64,000 nt of DNA from Candidatus Butyricicoccus avistercoris (GTDB taxonomy: Bacteria; Bacillota; Clostridia; Oscillospirales; Butyricicoccaceae): positions 1 through 64,000 of the forward strand of contig DXIE01000035.1 of the NCBI GenBank assembly GCA_019113005.1, given 5' to 3'. This document shows, in pieces, positions 17,301 to 26,180 of the stretch. The translations under genes were made by a program, and so were the position numbers. Every line of letters begins with the position of its first letter. The first letter of the stretch is position 1. Below the pieces are notes generated by a model. The model saw nothing but the letters and a program-made list of their open reading frames with translations, ran no database searches and was not told the origin of the DNA.

Positions 17301-18689
17301 TTAAAATCTAAAATATAAAAATGGATTATAGCTTTGTGCAACAAGTGATGCAGTACAAAGCATAACTGCACCTATACATAATACAGCAGTAACAACTGAG
17401 CCTGTTTTAGTTGTTGTTATCTTGCTAAATAGCTGTTTGCCAAGTGGCAGACATGCAAATATAGAAATAATAATCAGCGGTAAATAACTGATACACAGAA
17501 CCATAGCATGATGACTTATAATTCCATTTTCTGAAATAAACAATGCTTTAAAATATACGCCAAGCTGTTTAAAATCATCAAATGCAAAAATAACCCAACC
17601 GATTATTACAAATAACATAGTGTAAATATGGTTTATAAATTTAGGCATCTTTTCAAGCTGTTTAAGTAGCCAAACTTTTTCTATTACCAATAAAACAAAG
17701 TAATACAGTCCCCAAATTACAAAATTCCAACTTGCACCATGCCACAGACCAGTTAAAAACCAAACTACAAATAAATTTCGCATGGTTTTAAATTTGCCTT
17801 GTCTGCTACCGCCCAGAGAGATATAAACATAATCTCTAAACCATGTTGAAAGCGAAATATGCCATCTTCTCCAAAACTCGGTTATGCTTTTTGAAATATA
17901 TGGGTAATTAAAGTTAATTGGCAGTTCAAAACCGAACATCTTACCCAAACCACAAGCCATATCTGAATAACCGCTAAAGTCGAAATAAATTTGCAGAGTA
18001 AATGCCAAAGCACCCACCCATGCCGCAAGTATACCATTTGTACTAGGTGATAGCTTTAAAGCCTCCCATAATGCACCCATATTATTAGCAAGCAAGACCT
18101 TTTTGCTAAGTCCTACAAGCAGCTGAATAACACCTTCACCAAATTTATTAACACTTTGTTTTCTATCTTCGAGCTGGTCTGCAAGGTCACGATATCTTAC
18201 AATAGGGCCTGCGATAAGCTGAGGAAACAAAGTCATATATGTTGCAAAACGTGTAAATTTCTGCTGAACTCTAACATCTCCACGGTAAACATCAATAATA
18301 TATGATAAAACCTGAAAAGTGTAAAACGATATGCCAAGCGGTAAACCAATTTCCACATAAGGAAGTTCAGTCCAGAACACAAGTGGTCTTAATATATCCA
18401 AAAAGAATGTGGTGTATTTAAACACAAAAAGCAATACTAAATCTATTAAAATAGCGATTACAGCCGCATGTTTTTTATATTTAGGTTTGGAAAGCATAAC
18501 TTTACCAGCATAAAAATTTATAACCGTTGTAAGTAAAATTACGATTAAAAATGATGGCTCTCCCCAACCATAAAATATAATATTTGCGAGTAATAAAAAT
18601 ATATTTCTCGCTTTATGAGGCAAAATACAATAACCAAAAAGAGTTATAGGCAAAAAGAAATATAAAAACGTTAAACTTGCAAAACTCAC
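17301..18689 (-). CDS. MBOAT family O-acyltransferase (AlgI/DltB-like)
   Basis: This 462-residue polytopic membrane protein (about 11 hydrophobic segments) is of the MBOAT family. The conserved block PINFNYPYISKSITEFWRRWHISLSTWFRDYVYISLGGSR and the catalytic-histidine region TGLWHGASWNFVIWG are both intact, as is YFDFSGYSDMACGLGKMFGF. Members transfer acyl groups to exopolysaccharide or teichoic acid. No dltA/dltC genes are nearby, so D-alanylation is unlikely and O-acetylation of a secreted polymer is more plausible. It sits between a DUF4358-like lipoprotein gene and the DHHW gene with 11-12-base gaps, all in one operon. Confidence 0.92.
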   Translation of the reverse strand: MSFASLTFLYFFLPITLFGYCILPHKARNIFLLLANIIFYGWGEPSFLIVILLTTVINFYAGKVMLSKPKYKKHAAVIAILIDLVLLFVFKYTTFFLDILRPLVFWTELPYVEIGLPLGISFYTFQVLSYIIDVYRGDVRVQQKFTRFATYMTLFPQLIAGPIVRYRDLADQLEDRKQSVNKFGEGVIQLLVGLSKKVLLANNMGALWEALKLSPSTNGILAAWVGALAFTLQIYFDFSGYSDMACGLGKMFGFELPINFNYPYISKSITEFWRRWHISLSTWFRDYVYISLGGSRQGKFKTMRNLFVVWFLTGLWHGASWNFVIWGLYYFVLLVIEKVWLLKQLEKMPKFINHIYTMLFVIIGWVIFAFDDFKQLGVYFKALFISENGIISHHAMVLCISYLPLIIISIFACLPLGKQLFSKITTTKTGSVVTAVLCIGAVMLCTASLVAQSYNPFLYFRF

Positions 18690-18701
18690 AATTTACCGCC
18701 T

Positions 18702-19160
18702 TTATCCATTTAATGTATCGCTTACAACTTTTTTTGCAGCGTCGTTATCAGCAGAAATGCACAGCACAACGTATACATCTTTACGTTCAATTATTGCACT
18801 TTCGAGCTTTGGCACTTCTTCTGGTTTATAATCAGAATAGCCCTCAATATAACCATCTATAAAAACCTCAAGTTGTTTTTCAATATCTTGTGCGGATTTA
18901 GCATCAACCGCTTTAAACATAGCAATACTTTCTGCTGTTGCACCAGAACCAACCATAGCTGTGCTATCTTCAACTAAATCAGCATCTACACCATAAACTC
19001 TATTTGCATTTTCAGAGTCAAGAGGTGCAAACTGGTCTGTAAAAGTTATTTCCTCACTCATTTTCTCCACAGCAGTAGATGGGTCAAGCTCTACTTTATT
19101 ATTTGAACAGCCTGAAAATAATAGCAAAGCTGCACTAAGTCCAATAATATATTTTTTCAT
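18702..19160 (-). CDS. DUF4358-like lipoprotein
   Basis: This 152-residue protein has a lipoprotein signal: MKKYIIGLSAALLLFSGCSN, with the lipobox Cys at 18. The mature part (MSEEITFTDQFAPLDSENANRVYGVDADLVEDSTAMVGSGATAESIAMFKAVD) matches small secreted DUF4358 proteins, often next to MBOAT/DHHW genes in Clostridia. The role is unknown; placement suggests an accessory of surface-polymer acylation. It lies 13 bases after the SGNH-like gene. Confidence 0.75.
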   Translation of the reverse strand: MKKYIIGLSAALLLFSGCSNNKVELDPSTAVEKMSEEITFTDQFAPLDSENANRVYGVDADLVEDSTAMVGSGATAESIAMFKAVDAKSAQDIEKQLEVFIDGYIEGYSDYKPEEVPKLESAIIERKDVYVVLCISADNDAAKKVVSDTLNG

Positions 19161-19173
19161 ATGTTTTACTCTC

Positions 19174-19899
19174 CTAATTTACGTTTTCTTTTAGAAAATC
19201 TGCCCATTGCCTATAATAACTAATATTTGGGTGTATGCCGTCTGTTGCAGCATCTTTTGGCAAATCTCCGTTATCATTTTCCATAATAGAGGCAACATCT
19301 AAATAAACAGCATCTTTTTCCTCTGCAAGTTCCTTTAACTTTTCATTTCTTTGACGAATGTTTTCGTTATTTACACCATCTTTGTTTTTATCTGAAACTT
19401 CTTTTGACACTGGGAGCATTGACTGCACATAAACGGTTGCTTTTGGCTGATATTCATGCACCGCATCAATAATTTCACCATATCCATCTAAGAAAGCCTG
19501 TTCACTTGGCCAGCCTAGTTCATTTTCTCCAAACATCAAAAGAACTTCGTCATACTCTTTGTCGTTTTTAAGTTCTTCAATAACGGGTACTTCACCATCT
19601 ATCATAGTTTCAGTGAAAACTGTTCTAACATTAAGCCCTACACGATAAAAACAGTCTGTTTCAGGTAAAACAGCATATGTATCAAAGCCATAAAGGTAAG
19701 AATTACCAACCATAGCGGCATTTGATAAGTCATTCAATGTTTTTTCTTCCTCTACCTCTGATGACGCAGCACTATCTGCACCACTTTGAGAACCTGAATT
19801 TATATCATTATTCTGCTGACAAGCAGTTAATAAAAAGCATAAAAAACCTGCACTAACACCAGATAAAATACGCTTGTAAAGAACTTTCATTTCATACAC
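19174..19899 (-). CDS. SGNH/GDSL-hydrolase-like lipoprotein
   Basis: This 241-residue secreted lipoprotein has the signal GVSAGFLCFLLTACQQ with a lipobox Cys near 28. A low-complexity Ser/Gly/Ala linker leads into an SGNH-like domain. Block I reads AAMVGNSYLYGF, with Asn in place of the Asp of GDS. A GENELG motif stands where GxND is expected, and DGIHPNISYYRQW supplies the Asp-His pair. The Asn-for-Asp change is common in this surface-polymer subgroup and does not remove the serine. The start is GTG 19899; ATG 19890 (codon 4) is an alternative with no clearly better ribosome binding site. It is the first gene of the MBOAT operon. Confidence 0.8.
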   Translation of the reverse strand: MYEMKVLYKRILSGVSAGFLCFLLTACQQNNDINSGSQSGADSAASSEVEEEKTLNDLSNAAMVGNSYLYGFDTYAVLPETDCFYRVGLNVRTVFTETMIDGEVPVIEELKNDKEYDEVLLMFGENELGWPSEQAFLDGYGEIIDAVHEYQPKATVYVQSMLPVSKEVSDKNKDGVNNENIRQRNEKLKELAEEKDAVYLDVASIMENDNGDLPKDAATDGIHPNISYYRQWADFLKENVN

Positions 19900-19968
19900 T
19901 TCGCTTTCTGTTAAATGCCTTTACACTAGCTATTTTTAGTAAGATTTTAGCTCGTATTGGCATAATTA

Positions 19969-19997
19969 AGCATACTCCATTTGTCGAATAGTGTCAA
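19969..19997 (-). promoter_or_regulatory. Putative promoter of the surface acylation operon
   Basis: On the minus strand a perfect TTGACA (19997-19992) is followed after 17 bases by TATGCT (19974-19969), about 70 bases upstream of the SGNH-like gene. The -10 is imperfect. Confidence 0.5.
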
Positions 19998-20031
19998 TAT
20001 GGATAGTCCTTGTGTAGTTGAAATGTAACCT

Positions 20032-20922
20032 TTACTTTACGCCCTCACCGTTAAATGATGGTATAAAACTTTCTGTTGCCGCCTCCCCTTCTTGTAAATA
20101 CCCACAAAGTCCAAGCATTTCAAAATACTCTACTGCCTCACTATATTCATCATCTGTTATTTTTCGGTTAAGCTCTGGAAAGTCTTGCATATTAAACGGT
20201 GTATATTGTCTCATAAGACTTACAAGAACATTATCTCCCCAGTTTTCAGCAATTCTTCTTAAAACCTGTTTTGTGTCTTGCAGCATATCTGGCAGCATTA
20301 AATGGCGTATTACAGTACCTTTTTGTAAAATACCATCTTCATTAAAAACAGGCTTACCTGTTTGTTTTACCATTTCATCTATTGCTTTTTCGCATACTTC
20401 AAAGTAATCAATAGCATTTGAATATTTTTCTGCATAATAACTGCTGTAATATTTAAAATCTGGCAAATAAATGTCTATTTTATTGTTAAATAGCTTTATT
20501 GTTTCAACCTTTTCATATCCGCCACAGTTTAATAAAACAGGAATGTAAAGGCCTTTTTGTTTTGCAAGGTCAATAGCTTTACATACACTAGGAGTGTAAT
20601 GAGTAGCAGTCACTAAGTTGATATTATGTGCATTTTTTTGCTGTAATTCTAAAAAAATCTCGGAAAGCCTGTTCTCATCTACAAAAACCGATTTTGACTG
20701 TTTTCGGCTAATACTTCTGTTTTGACAGTACACACAACCAAGTGTACAATGTGCAAAAAACACTGTTCCCGAACCGTTTGTACCTGAAATGCTAGGTTCT
20801 TCCCACATATGAAGTGCGGCTCTGCCAATTTCCATTTTATCGCTTGCACCACAAAAGCCTATCTGACCATTTGCCCTGTTAACCTTACATTCTCTAGGGC
20901 AAAGTGTACATTTATTATACAT
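20032..20922 (-). CDS. PflA-like radical SAM protein (COG1313 type)
   Basis: This 296-residue radical SAM protein has the 4Fe-4S motif CTLGCVYC (C59, C63, C66) and an extra N-terminal cysteine cluster (C5, C8, C12, C24: CTLCPRECKV...GFCG), as in the uncharacterised PflX/COG1313 group related to pyruvate-formate-lyase activases. The target is unknown, and no glycyl radical enzyme is encoded nearby. I chose ATG 20922, which has AAGAGGA 5 bases upstream, over an in-frame start 10 codons earlier that lacks a site and would add non-conserved residues. It lies downstream of cysK on the same strand, separated by a hairpin. Confidence 0.88.
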   Translation of the reverse strand: MYNKCTLCPRECKVNRANGQIGFCGASDKMEIGRAALHMWEEPSISGTNGSGTVFFAHCTLGCVYCQNRSISRKQSKSVFVDENRLSEIFLELQQKNAHNINLVTATHYTPSVCKAIDLAKQKGLYIPVLLNCGGYEKVETIKLFNNKIDIYLPDFKYYSSYYAEKYSNAIDYFEVCEKAIDEMVKQTGKPVFNEDGILQKGTVIRHLMLPDMLQDTKQVLRRIAENWGDNVLVSLMRQYTPFNMQDFPELNRKITDDEYSEAVEYFEMLGLCGYLQEGEAATESFIPSFNGEGVK

Positions 20923-20946
20923 TATATTCCTCTTTTCGCATAAAAC

Positions 20947-20975
20947 AAGCACTGTAAAATTAAATTACAGTGCTT
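20947..20975 (-). terminator. Hairpin after cysK
   Basis: An 11-bp perfect stem, AAGCACTGTAA with TTACAGTGCTT, lies 9 bases after the cysK stop. The following U tract on the minus strand is short (gttttatg), so it may be leaky and allow readthrough into the radical SAM gene. Confidence 0.65.
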
Positions 20976-20983
20976 ATAAATTA

Positions 20984-21910
20984 TTAATCAAAAACTCCAG
21001 TTGATAAATAACGCTCACCAGTATCTGGCAAGACTACAACAATGTTTTTATTCTTAAATTCTTCTCGTTTTGCAATTTCTAGAGCCGCTGAAACAGCCGC
21101 ACCAGATGAAATACCAACCAGTAAACCCTCTGTTCTAACAATTTCCTTTGTAAAAGTAAATGCATCTTCATTGGTAACAGTTAAAATTTCATCTGCAATG
21201 GTTGGGTTCATAGTTTTAGGTATAAAGTTTGCACCTATACCCTGAATTTTATGTGGTCCTGCCTTACCTTCAGATAAAAGCGGTGAGGCTGCTGGCTCAA
21301 CTGCCACAATATATAAATCTGGATTTTTCTCCTTGAGGTATTTACCTGCACCAGAAATTGTGCCACCTGTGCCAAAACCACCAACTAAAACATCAACTTT
21401 ACCGTCCATATCGTTCCAGATTTCAACACCAGTTGTCTTGTAGTGTATTTCTGGATTTGCTGGATTTGTAAACTGACCTGCAATAAAACTGCCTTCAATC
21501 TGTTTTGCAAGCTCCTCAGCTTTATCAACTGCACCTTGCATACCTTTTGATGCTTCTGTTAACACAAGCTCTGCACCATAAGCCTTTAATAAATTTCTAC
21601 GTTCAACGCTCATAGACTCAGGCATAGTAAGTATGAGTTTATAACCACGAGCAGCCGCAACAGATGCTAAACCTATACCAGTGTTACCCGAAGTTGGTTC
21701 AATAATAGTTGCACCCGCTTTTAAAATGCCACGTTTTTCAGCATCTAAAATCATTGCACAACCAATTCTATCCTTTGCACTACCAGCAGGGTTAAATGCT
21801 TCAATTTTTGCTGTGATTTTTGCACCCTTACAATGCTTTTCACACAGGCGGTTTAGTTCAAGCATAGGTGTATTTCCGATTAAATCAATTAAACTCTTTG
21901 CAACGGGCAT
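20984..21910 (-). CDS. cysK: Cysteine synthase (O-acetylserine sulfhydrylase)
   Basis: CysK makes L-cysteine from O-acetylserine and sulfide using PLP. The PLP lysine is K46 in NPAGSAKDR. The substrate/phosphate loop PTSGNTGIGLA and the GGFGTGGTISGAGKYLKE loop that holds the PLP phosphate are intact. The C-terminal region has GISSGAAV and PDTGERYLST. I chose ATG 21910 because AAGGAG lies 8 bases upstream; an in-frame GTG three codons earlier lies against that site. No S-box or T-box leader is visible: the promoter is only about 30 bases upstream. No cysE lies nearby. Confidence 0.95.
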   Translation of the reverse strand: MPVAKSLIDLIGNTPMLELNRLCEKHCKGAKITAKIEAFNPAGSAKDRIGCAMILDAEKRGILKAGATIIEPTSGNTGIGLASVAAARGYKLILTMPESMSVERRNLLKAYGAELVLTEASKGMQGAVDKAEELAKQIEGSFIAGQFTNPANPEIHYKTTGVEIWNDMDGKVDVLVGGFGTGGTISGAGKYLKEKNPDLYIVAVEPAASPLLSEGKAGPHKIQGIGANFIPKTMNPTIADEILTVTNEDAFTFTKEIVRTEGLLVGISSGAAVSAALEIAKREEFKNKNIVVVLPDTGERYLSTGVFD

Positions 21911-21927
21911 TTTATTCACTCCTTATC

Positions 21928-21956
21928 TTGCTAGTTGCTGTTTTTTATATTATACT
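21928..21956 (+). promoter_or_regulatory. Promoter of the Xer-type recombinase gene
   Basis: TTGCTA (21928-21933) and TATACT (21951-21956) are separated by 17 bases, 61 bases upstream of the recombinase ATG. Its -10 overlaps the -10 of the cysK promoter on the opposite strand. Confidence 0.6.
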
Positions 21957-21977
21957 TTAATAGTAGTAAAAAAGCAA
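21949..21977 (-). promoter_or_regulatory. Promoter of cysK
   Basis: On the minus strand TTGCTT (21977-21972) and a perfect TATAAT (21954-21949) are separated by 17 bases. Hexanucleotide repeats AGTTGC (21933-21938) and GCAACT (21974-21979) form an inverted repeat around the two overlapping -10 boxes. Confidence 0.7.
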
Positions 21978-22017
21978 CTCCTATTTAAACACTATGAAAA
22001 CAAGGTGAATAAAAAAT

Positions 22018-23115
22018 ATGCAAAAATATATTATTTCTGAATATGCACACGATGCACCCGCTGTCATTCGTGAATTTTTGGTTTATATGGCAACAATTAA
22101 AGGCAAATCCCCTCACACAGCTTATGAATATTATCTTGATTTAAGAATGTTCTTTAGATATGTTCTTCATAATAGACATCTTGTTCCAACAGATATGCCA
22201 CTTGATGAGGTTTCTATAAAACAAATAGATATAGAGTTTATAAAAACAATAACCATTTCTGATGCATATGATTTTCTTGAATATATGGCACAAGAAAGAC
22301 CTCGTCAACAAAACAGTCCTTCTACTGAATATGGTATCTGTTCTCGCTCTCGTGCTAGAAAAGTTGCATCACTTCGTGCATTTTTTAAATATTTAACCCA
22401 TAAAGCTAAACTGATAGATGCTAACCCTATGGAAATTCTTGATTCTCCATCTCAGCCTAAGCGTTTACCACAAGCTTTAAGCCTTGAAGATTCAATCTCT
22501 CTTTTAGAGCATGTTGATGGCACATATGCAAGCAGAGATTATTGTATTCTAACACTGTTTTTAAATTGTGGTATGCGTGTATCCGAGCTTGCAAACATGA
22601 ATTTACAGGATATTAGAGGAGATATACTCACTATCACAGGTAAAGGCAACAAAGAGCGACCAATTTATTTAAATGATGCATGTAAACAAGCGATTGAGGC
22701 TTATTTACCAGATAGAGTTGCACCTCACCCTGCCGATAAAAACGCATTTTTCACCAGCAGAAACCGTAACCGTTTAAGTATCCCCACTATTAAATGGCTT
22801 GTTAAAAAGCATTTGGGTGCAGCAGGACTTGACACAAAAAAATATTCAACACACAAACTAAGACATACAGCCGCTACACTTATGTATCAAAATGGTGTAG
22901 ATATCAGAACTTTACAAACGGTTTTGGGACATACAAACCTTGATACAACCAAGATATACACACATGTAAATAATGATGATGTGAAGTTTGCAGCAATGAA
23001 CAATCCACTTGCTAAAATAATGCCAAGTAAGAAAATCAAAGCACAAACCGAACAGGCTGAACCTGAACAAACTGAAATTACTGAGCCAGCTGTAATTCCT
23101 GATGATATGATATAA
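22018..23115 (+). CDS. Tyrosine site-specific recombinase (XerC/XerD-like)
   Basis: This 365-residue tyrosine recombinase has all catalytic residues: R187 (CGMRVSE), K209 (TGKGNKE), H279/R282 (HKLRH), H305 (LGHTN) and Y314 (TTKIYTHV). An N-terminal SAM-like core-binding domain (about 15-135) precedes them. It is longer than XerC/XerD (about 300) because of an insert near 90-110 and an acidic C-terminal tail (about 340-365, rich in Glu, Pro and Thr). No att sites, excisionase or cargo genes lie around it, so a chromosomal Xer role is more likely than a mobile-element integrase. AAGGTG precedes the ATG. Confidence 0.88.
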   Translation: MQKYIISEYAHDAPAVIREFLVYMATIKGKSPHTAYEYYLDLRMFFRYVLHNRHLVPTDMPLDEVSIKQIDIEFIKTITISDAYDFLEYMAQERPRQQNSPSTEYGICSRSRARKVASLRAFFKYLTHKAKLIDANPMEILDSPSQPKRLPQALSLEDSISLLEHVDGTYASRDYCILTLFLNCGMRVSELANMNLQDIRGDILTITGKGNKERPIYLNDACKQAIEAYLPDRVAPHPADKNAFFTSRNRNRLSIPTIKWLVKKHLGAAGLDTKKYSTHKLRHTAATLMYQNGVDIRTLQTVLGHTNLDTTKIYTHVNNDDVKFAAMNNPLAKIMPSKKIKAQTEQAEPEQTEITEPAVIPDDMI

Positions 23116-23119
23116 AAAT

Positions 23120-23150
23120 AAGACGTACCACAATTTTTGTGATACGTCTT
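23120..23150. terminator. Bidirectional terminator between the recombinase gene and tyrS
   Basis: A stem of AAGACGTA with TACGTCTT, extended by CAC/GTG across one mismatch, lies between the two convergent stops. T-rich sequence lies on the plus side, and A residues that become a U tract lie on the other. Confidence 0.8.
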
Positions 23151-23156
23151 TTAAAT

Positions 23157-24386
23157 TTACGCTAAAGTTACCTTGTGGTAGGTCTTTTTGCCCTTCTTAA
23201 TAATAACGCCATTATTAAATGCGTCTTTATTTAGCATTAGCTTAGGGTCAGTTACCTTTTCACCATCAAAAGATACACCACCGCCTTGAATTAGCTTTCT
23301 AGCCTCACCATTAGAAGATGCCAGACCGCACTTTACCATTAGTGTAAGCATACCGATTTGACCGTCTGCAAAATCTTCAGCTGTTAGCTCGGTGCTTGGC
23401 ATATTCTCGTCAGATGCACCGCCCTCAAATACTGCCTTTGCAGCTGCAAGTGCCTTTTCAGCCTCGTCCTTACCATGAACCATTGTTGTAATTTCGTAAG
23501 CCAGACGCTCCTTAACCTTGTTAAGCTCTGCACCCTCTAGCTTTTCAAACTCTGCAATTTCCTCCAGTGGTACAAATGTTAAAAGCTTCATGCAACGGAT
23601 AACATCAGCATCACCAACGTTACGCCAGTACTGGAAGAAGTCATATGGAGATGTTTTGTTAGGGTCGAGCCAAACAGCACCCTTTTCAGTCTTACCCATT
23701 TTCTTGCCCTCTGATGTGGTGAGCAGTGTAAATGTTAAGCCGTAAGCATCGTCCTTACCATCAACACGACGGATAAGGTCAGCACCATTGATAATATTAG
23801 ACCACTGGTCGTCACCGCCAAGTTCTAAGTGACAATCCATAGTTCTATATAAGTGTAGGAAGTCGTAAGACTGTAAAAGCATGTAGTTAAACTCAATAAA
23901 GCTAAGTCCCTTACCCTCTAAACGTGATTTAAAACATTCAGCAGTCAGCATACGGTTTACAGAGAAATGCACACCAACTTCACGCAAAAATTGCATGTAA
24001 TTAAACTTTAAAATCCAGTCAGCGTTATTCATCATAACAGCCTTGCCTTCGGAGAAATCAACTAAGCGACGCATTTGTGTGCGGAAACACTCTGCATTAT
24101 GCTCAATTTGCTCCATAGTAAGCATTTTACGCATATCGGTTTTACCAGTAGGGTCACCAATCATTGTTGTACCGCCACCGATAAGAGCGATTGGTCTATG
24201 ACCTGCTTTTTGCAGTCTGCTCATTACAACAAGCTGTAAAAAGTGACCGATATGAAGGCTATCCGCAGTTGCATCAAAACCGATATAGAATGTAGTTTGA
24301 TGATTATCTAATAAATCCTTAACTTTTTCTTCATTTGTGCACTGAGCAATCAGTCCACGAGCTTTCAGTTCTTCAAATACTGTCAT
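23157..24386 (-). CDS. tyrS: Tyrosyl-tRNA synthetase
   Basis: This class I synthetase of 409 residues charges tRNA-Tyr. It has the HIGH motif ([10 protein letters not shown]), the tyrosine-binding GGDDQWSN, the KMSKS variant KMGKTEKG and a C-terminal S4 domain ([15 protein letters not shown]). I chose ATG 24386 because an AAGGAG site lies 12 bases upstream and homologues begin at this point; an upstream in-frame start (24434) would add 16 poorly conserved residues. The ~100-base leader after recN is too short for a T-box and shows none, so tyrS may depend on readthrough from the recN operon. Confidence 0.96.
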   Translation of the reverse strand: MTVFEELKARGLIAQCTNEEKVKDLLDNHQTTFYIGFDATADSLHIGHFLQLVVMSRLQKAGHRPIALIGGGTTMIGDPTGKTDMRKMLTMEQIEHNAECFRTQMRRLVDFSEGKAVMMNNADWILKFNYMQFLREVGVHFSVNRMLTAECFKSRLEGKGLSFIEFNYMLLQSYDFLHLYRTMDCHLELGGDDQWSNIINGADLIRRVDGKDDAYGLTFTLLTTSEGKKMGKTEKGAVWLDPNKTSPYDFFQYWRNVGDADVIRCMKLLTFVPLEEIAEFEKLEGAELNKVKERLAYEITTMVHGKDEAEKALAAAKAVFEGGASDENMPSTELTAEDFADGQIGMLTLMVKCGLASSNGEARKLIQGGGVSFDGEKVTDPKLMLNKDAFNNGVIIKKGKKTYHKVTLA

Positions 24387-24484
24387 TTTGTTTTTAAACT
24401 CCTTTTTATCTTTGTATATTCCAGTATAAAACATTTTACACTATGGAGCACGTTCTTTCAAATTCTCATGTATAATGACCATTT

Positions 24485-26161
24485 TTATTTATTACCTGCT
24501 TTTTTAATAAGCTCAAGAGCATTATTTCTTGATGTGTCAGTAATGCAATCGCCCGAAATCATGCGAGCAATTTCTTCAACACGTTTATTTTCATCTAGCT
24601 TGCAAACATCTGTGTAAGTTCTGTCATCACGCACGCTTTTATAAATTAGCATATGATGTTTACCCATGGCGGCAATCTGTGGTAGATGGGTTACACAAAG
24701 AGTTTGTTTTTTATCGCCTATTTGAGCAAGCTTATGAGCGATTTTCTGAGCTGCACGACCAGAAACGCCAGTGTCTATTTCATCAAATATAAGTGTTCCA
24801 ACAGATTCATTAGCGGTTAGCACATTTTTCATAGCAAGCATTACTCTTGAAAGCTCACCGCCAGATGCAACTTTAGAAAGACCTCTAAGCGGTTCGCCTA
24901 CGTTTACCGAAATTTGAAATTCAACGCTGTCAAAACCCTTGATAGCAAGTTTTGTACCTGTTTCCACTCTAACTGCAAGCCTTACTTTATTCATATCAAG
25001 GTCTACAAGTTCAGAAACAATAGCTTTTTCAAGTTTGGTTGCAGCCTCACGTCTAACACTTGAAATCTTTCTTGCAAGCTCTCTTGCATGTTCTCTAAGC
25101 TCTTTGTATTCTCTTAAAAGCTCAGAACGCTGTTCATCGGCTGACTCTAACGTTTCAAGCTCATTTCTGGCTGACTCAGCATAAGCTAAAATATCGTTTA
25201 TTTCAGCACCATATTTAAGTTTTAATCTATAAATTAAATCCAAACGTTCTTCGATAGCCGTTCTTTCTTCTGGAGAAAATTCAGTTCTTGAACGTATTTG
25301 AGCAATAGAATCTCTAAGGTCAATAGCTAAATATTTAACTTCTTCAGCTTTTTCGGTCATTTCACTAAGCTCTGTTGAAACATCTGCAAGACTGCCAAGA
25401 GCATTAGATGCACTTGATAAAAGCTCACAAGCTCCCATCATCTCATCTGCACCATCTAAAACCGAATAAGCCTGTTCTAAAACATTTACAAGTCTGCCGA
25501 CATTATCAAAAAATGCCTTACGCTCTGAAAGCTTTTCGTCCTCGCCCTCTTTGAGCTGTGCCTCGTCTATTTCTTGCAAATGGAATGTGAGCATATCAAC
25601 CCTTTGCAATCTTTCTTGTTCGCTTTTATCTAGTGCGTTTATCTGTCTTTTTAGAGATAAAAGCTTATGATAACAAGGCTGATATTGTTTTAAAAGCTCA
25701 TCAATATTTGCAAAGCTATCCAAAAAATCTATATGACAACTCTCGTCCATAAGTTTCTGACCATCATGCTGACCATGTATATTGATAAGATATGGACTGA
25801 TTTGTTTTAGTGTGCTTACAGAAACAGGTTTCATATTTACTCTGCATACCGATTTACCATCTGGTGAGATTTGCCTTTGAATATGCAAAGTATCATTTTC
25901 ATCGCTATCGAGCTGATTTTCATGTAACCACTGCACAAGCTCTGGTGCAAGCTCGGTAAAAACTGCACTTACAAAGCCTTTTTCCGCACCTGAACGAATA
26001 AGCGAGCGATTTGTACGCTGTCCCATAATTGCACCTATTGAGTCAATAATAATAGATTTACCTGCACCTGTTTCACCAGTTAGCACAGTAAGACCATTTT
26101 CAAACTCAATATCAGCCCGCTCAATAACTGCAATATTTTCAATATGAAGTAAACTGAGCAT
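24485..26161 (-). CDS. recN: DNA repair protein RecN
   Basis: RecN is an SMC-like ATPase acting in double-strand-break repair. The 558-residue protein has Walker A GETGAGKS (29-36), a long coiled-coil interior and the signature LSKVASGGELSRVMLA. Walker B LIFDEIDTGVSG and the C-terminal VTHLPQIAAMGKHH complete the ATPase. Length is normal. It is the last classical gene of the nusB-to-recN operon, 19 bases after argR. No LexA-type box was seen in front of it. Confidence 0.97.
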   Translation of the reverse strand: MLSLLHIENIAVIERADIEFENGLTVLTGETGAGKSIIIDSIGAIMGQRTNRSLIRSGAEKGFVSAVFTELAPELVQWLHENQLDSDENDTLHIQRQISPDGKSVCRVNMKPVSVSTLKQISPYLINIHGQHDGQKLMDESCHIDFLDSFANIDELLKQYQPCYHKLLSLKRQINALDKSEQERLQRVDMLTFHLQEIDEAQLKEGEDEKLSERKAFFDNVGRLVNVLEQAYSVLDGADEMMGACELLSSASNALGSLADVSTELSEMTEKAEEVKYLAIDLRDSIAQIRSRTEFSPEERTAIEERLDLIYRLKLKYGAEINDILAYAESARNELETLESADEQRSELLREYKELREHARELARKISSVRREAATKLEKAIVSELVDLDMNKVRLAVRVETGTKLAIKGFDSVEFQISVNVGEPLRGLSKVASGGELSRVMLAMKNVLTANESVGTLIFDEIDTGVSGRAAQKIAHKLAQIGDKKQTLCVTHLPQIAAMGKHHMLIYKSVRDDRTYTDVCKLDENKRVEEIARMISGDCITDTSRNNALELIKKAGNK

Positions 26162-26180
26162 TATTTATATCCTTTCTTTG

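Noticed and set aside
22018..23115. Tyrosine recombinase as an integrase of a mobile element
   Set aside because: There are no attachment-site repeats, excisionase, tRNA gene or cargo genes nearby, and flanking genes are ordinary housekeeping genes.
24387..24484. Possible T-box riboswitch upstream of tyrS
   Set aside because: Only about 100 bases separate tyrS from recN, with no T-box sequence, no specifier stem and no terminator/antiterminator pair.
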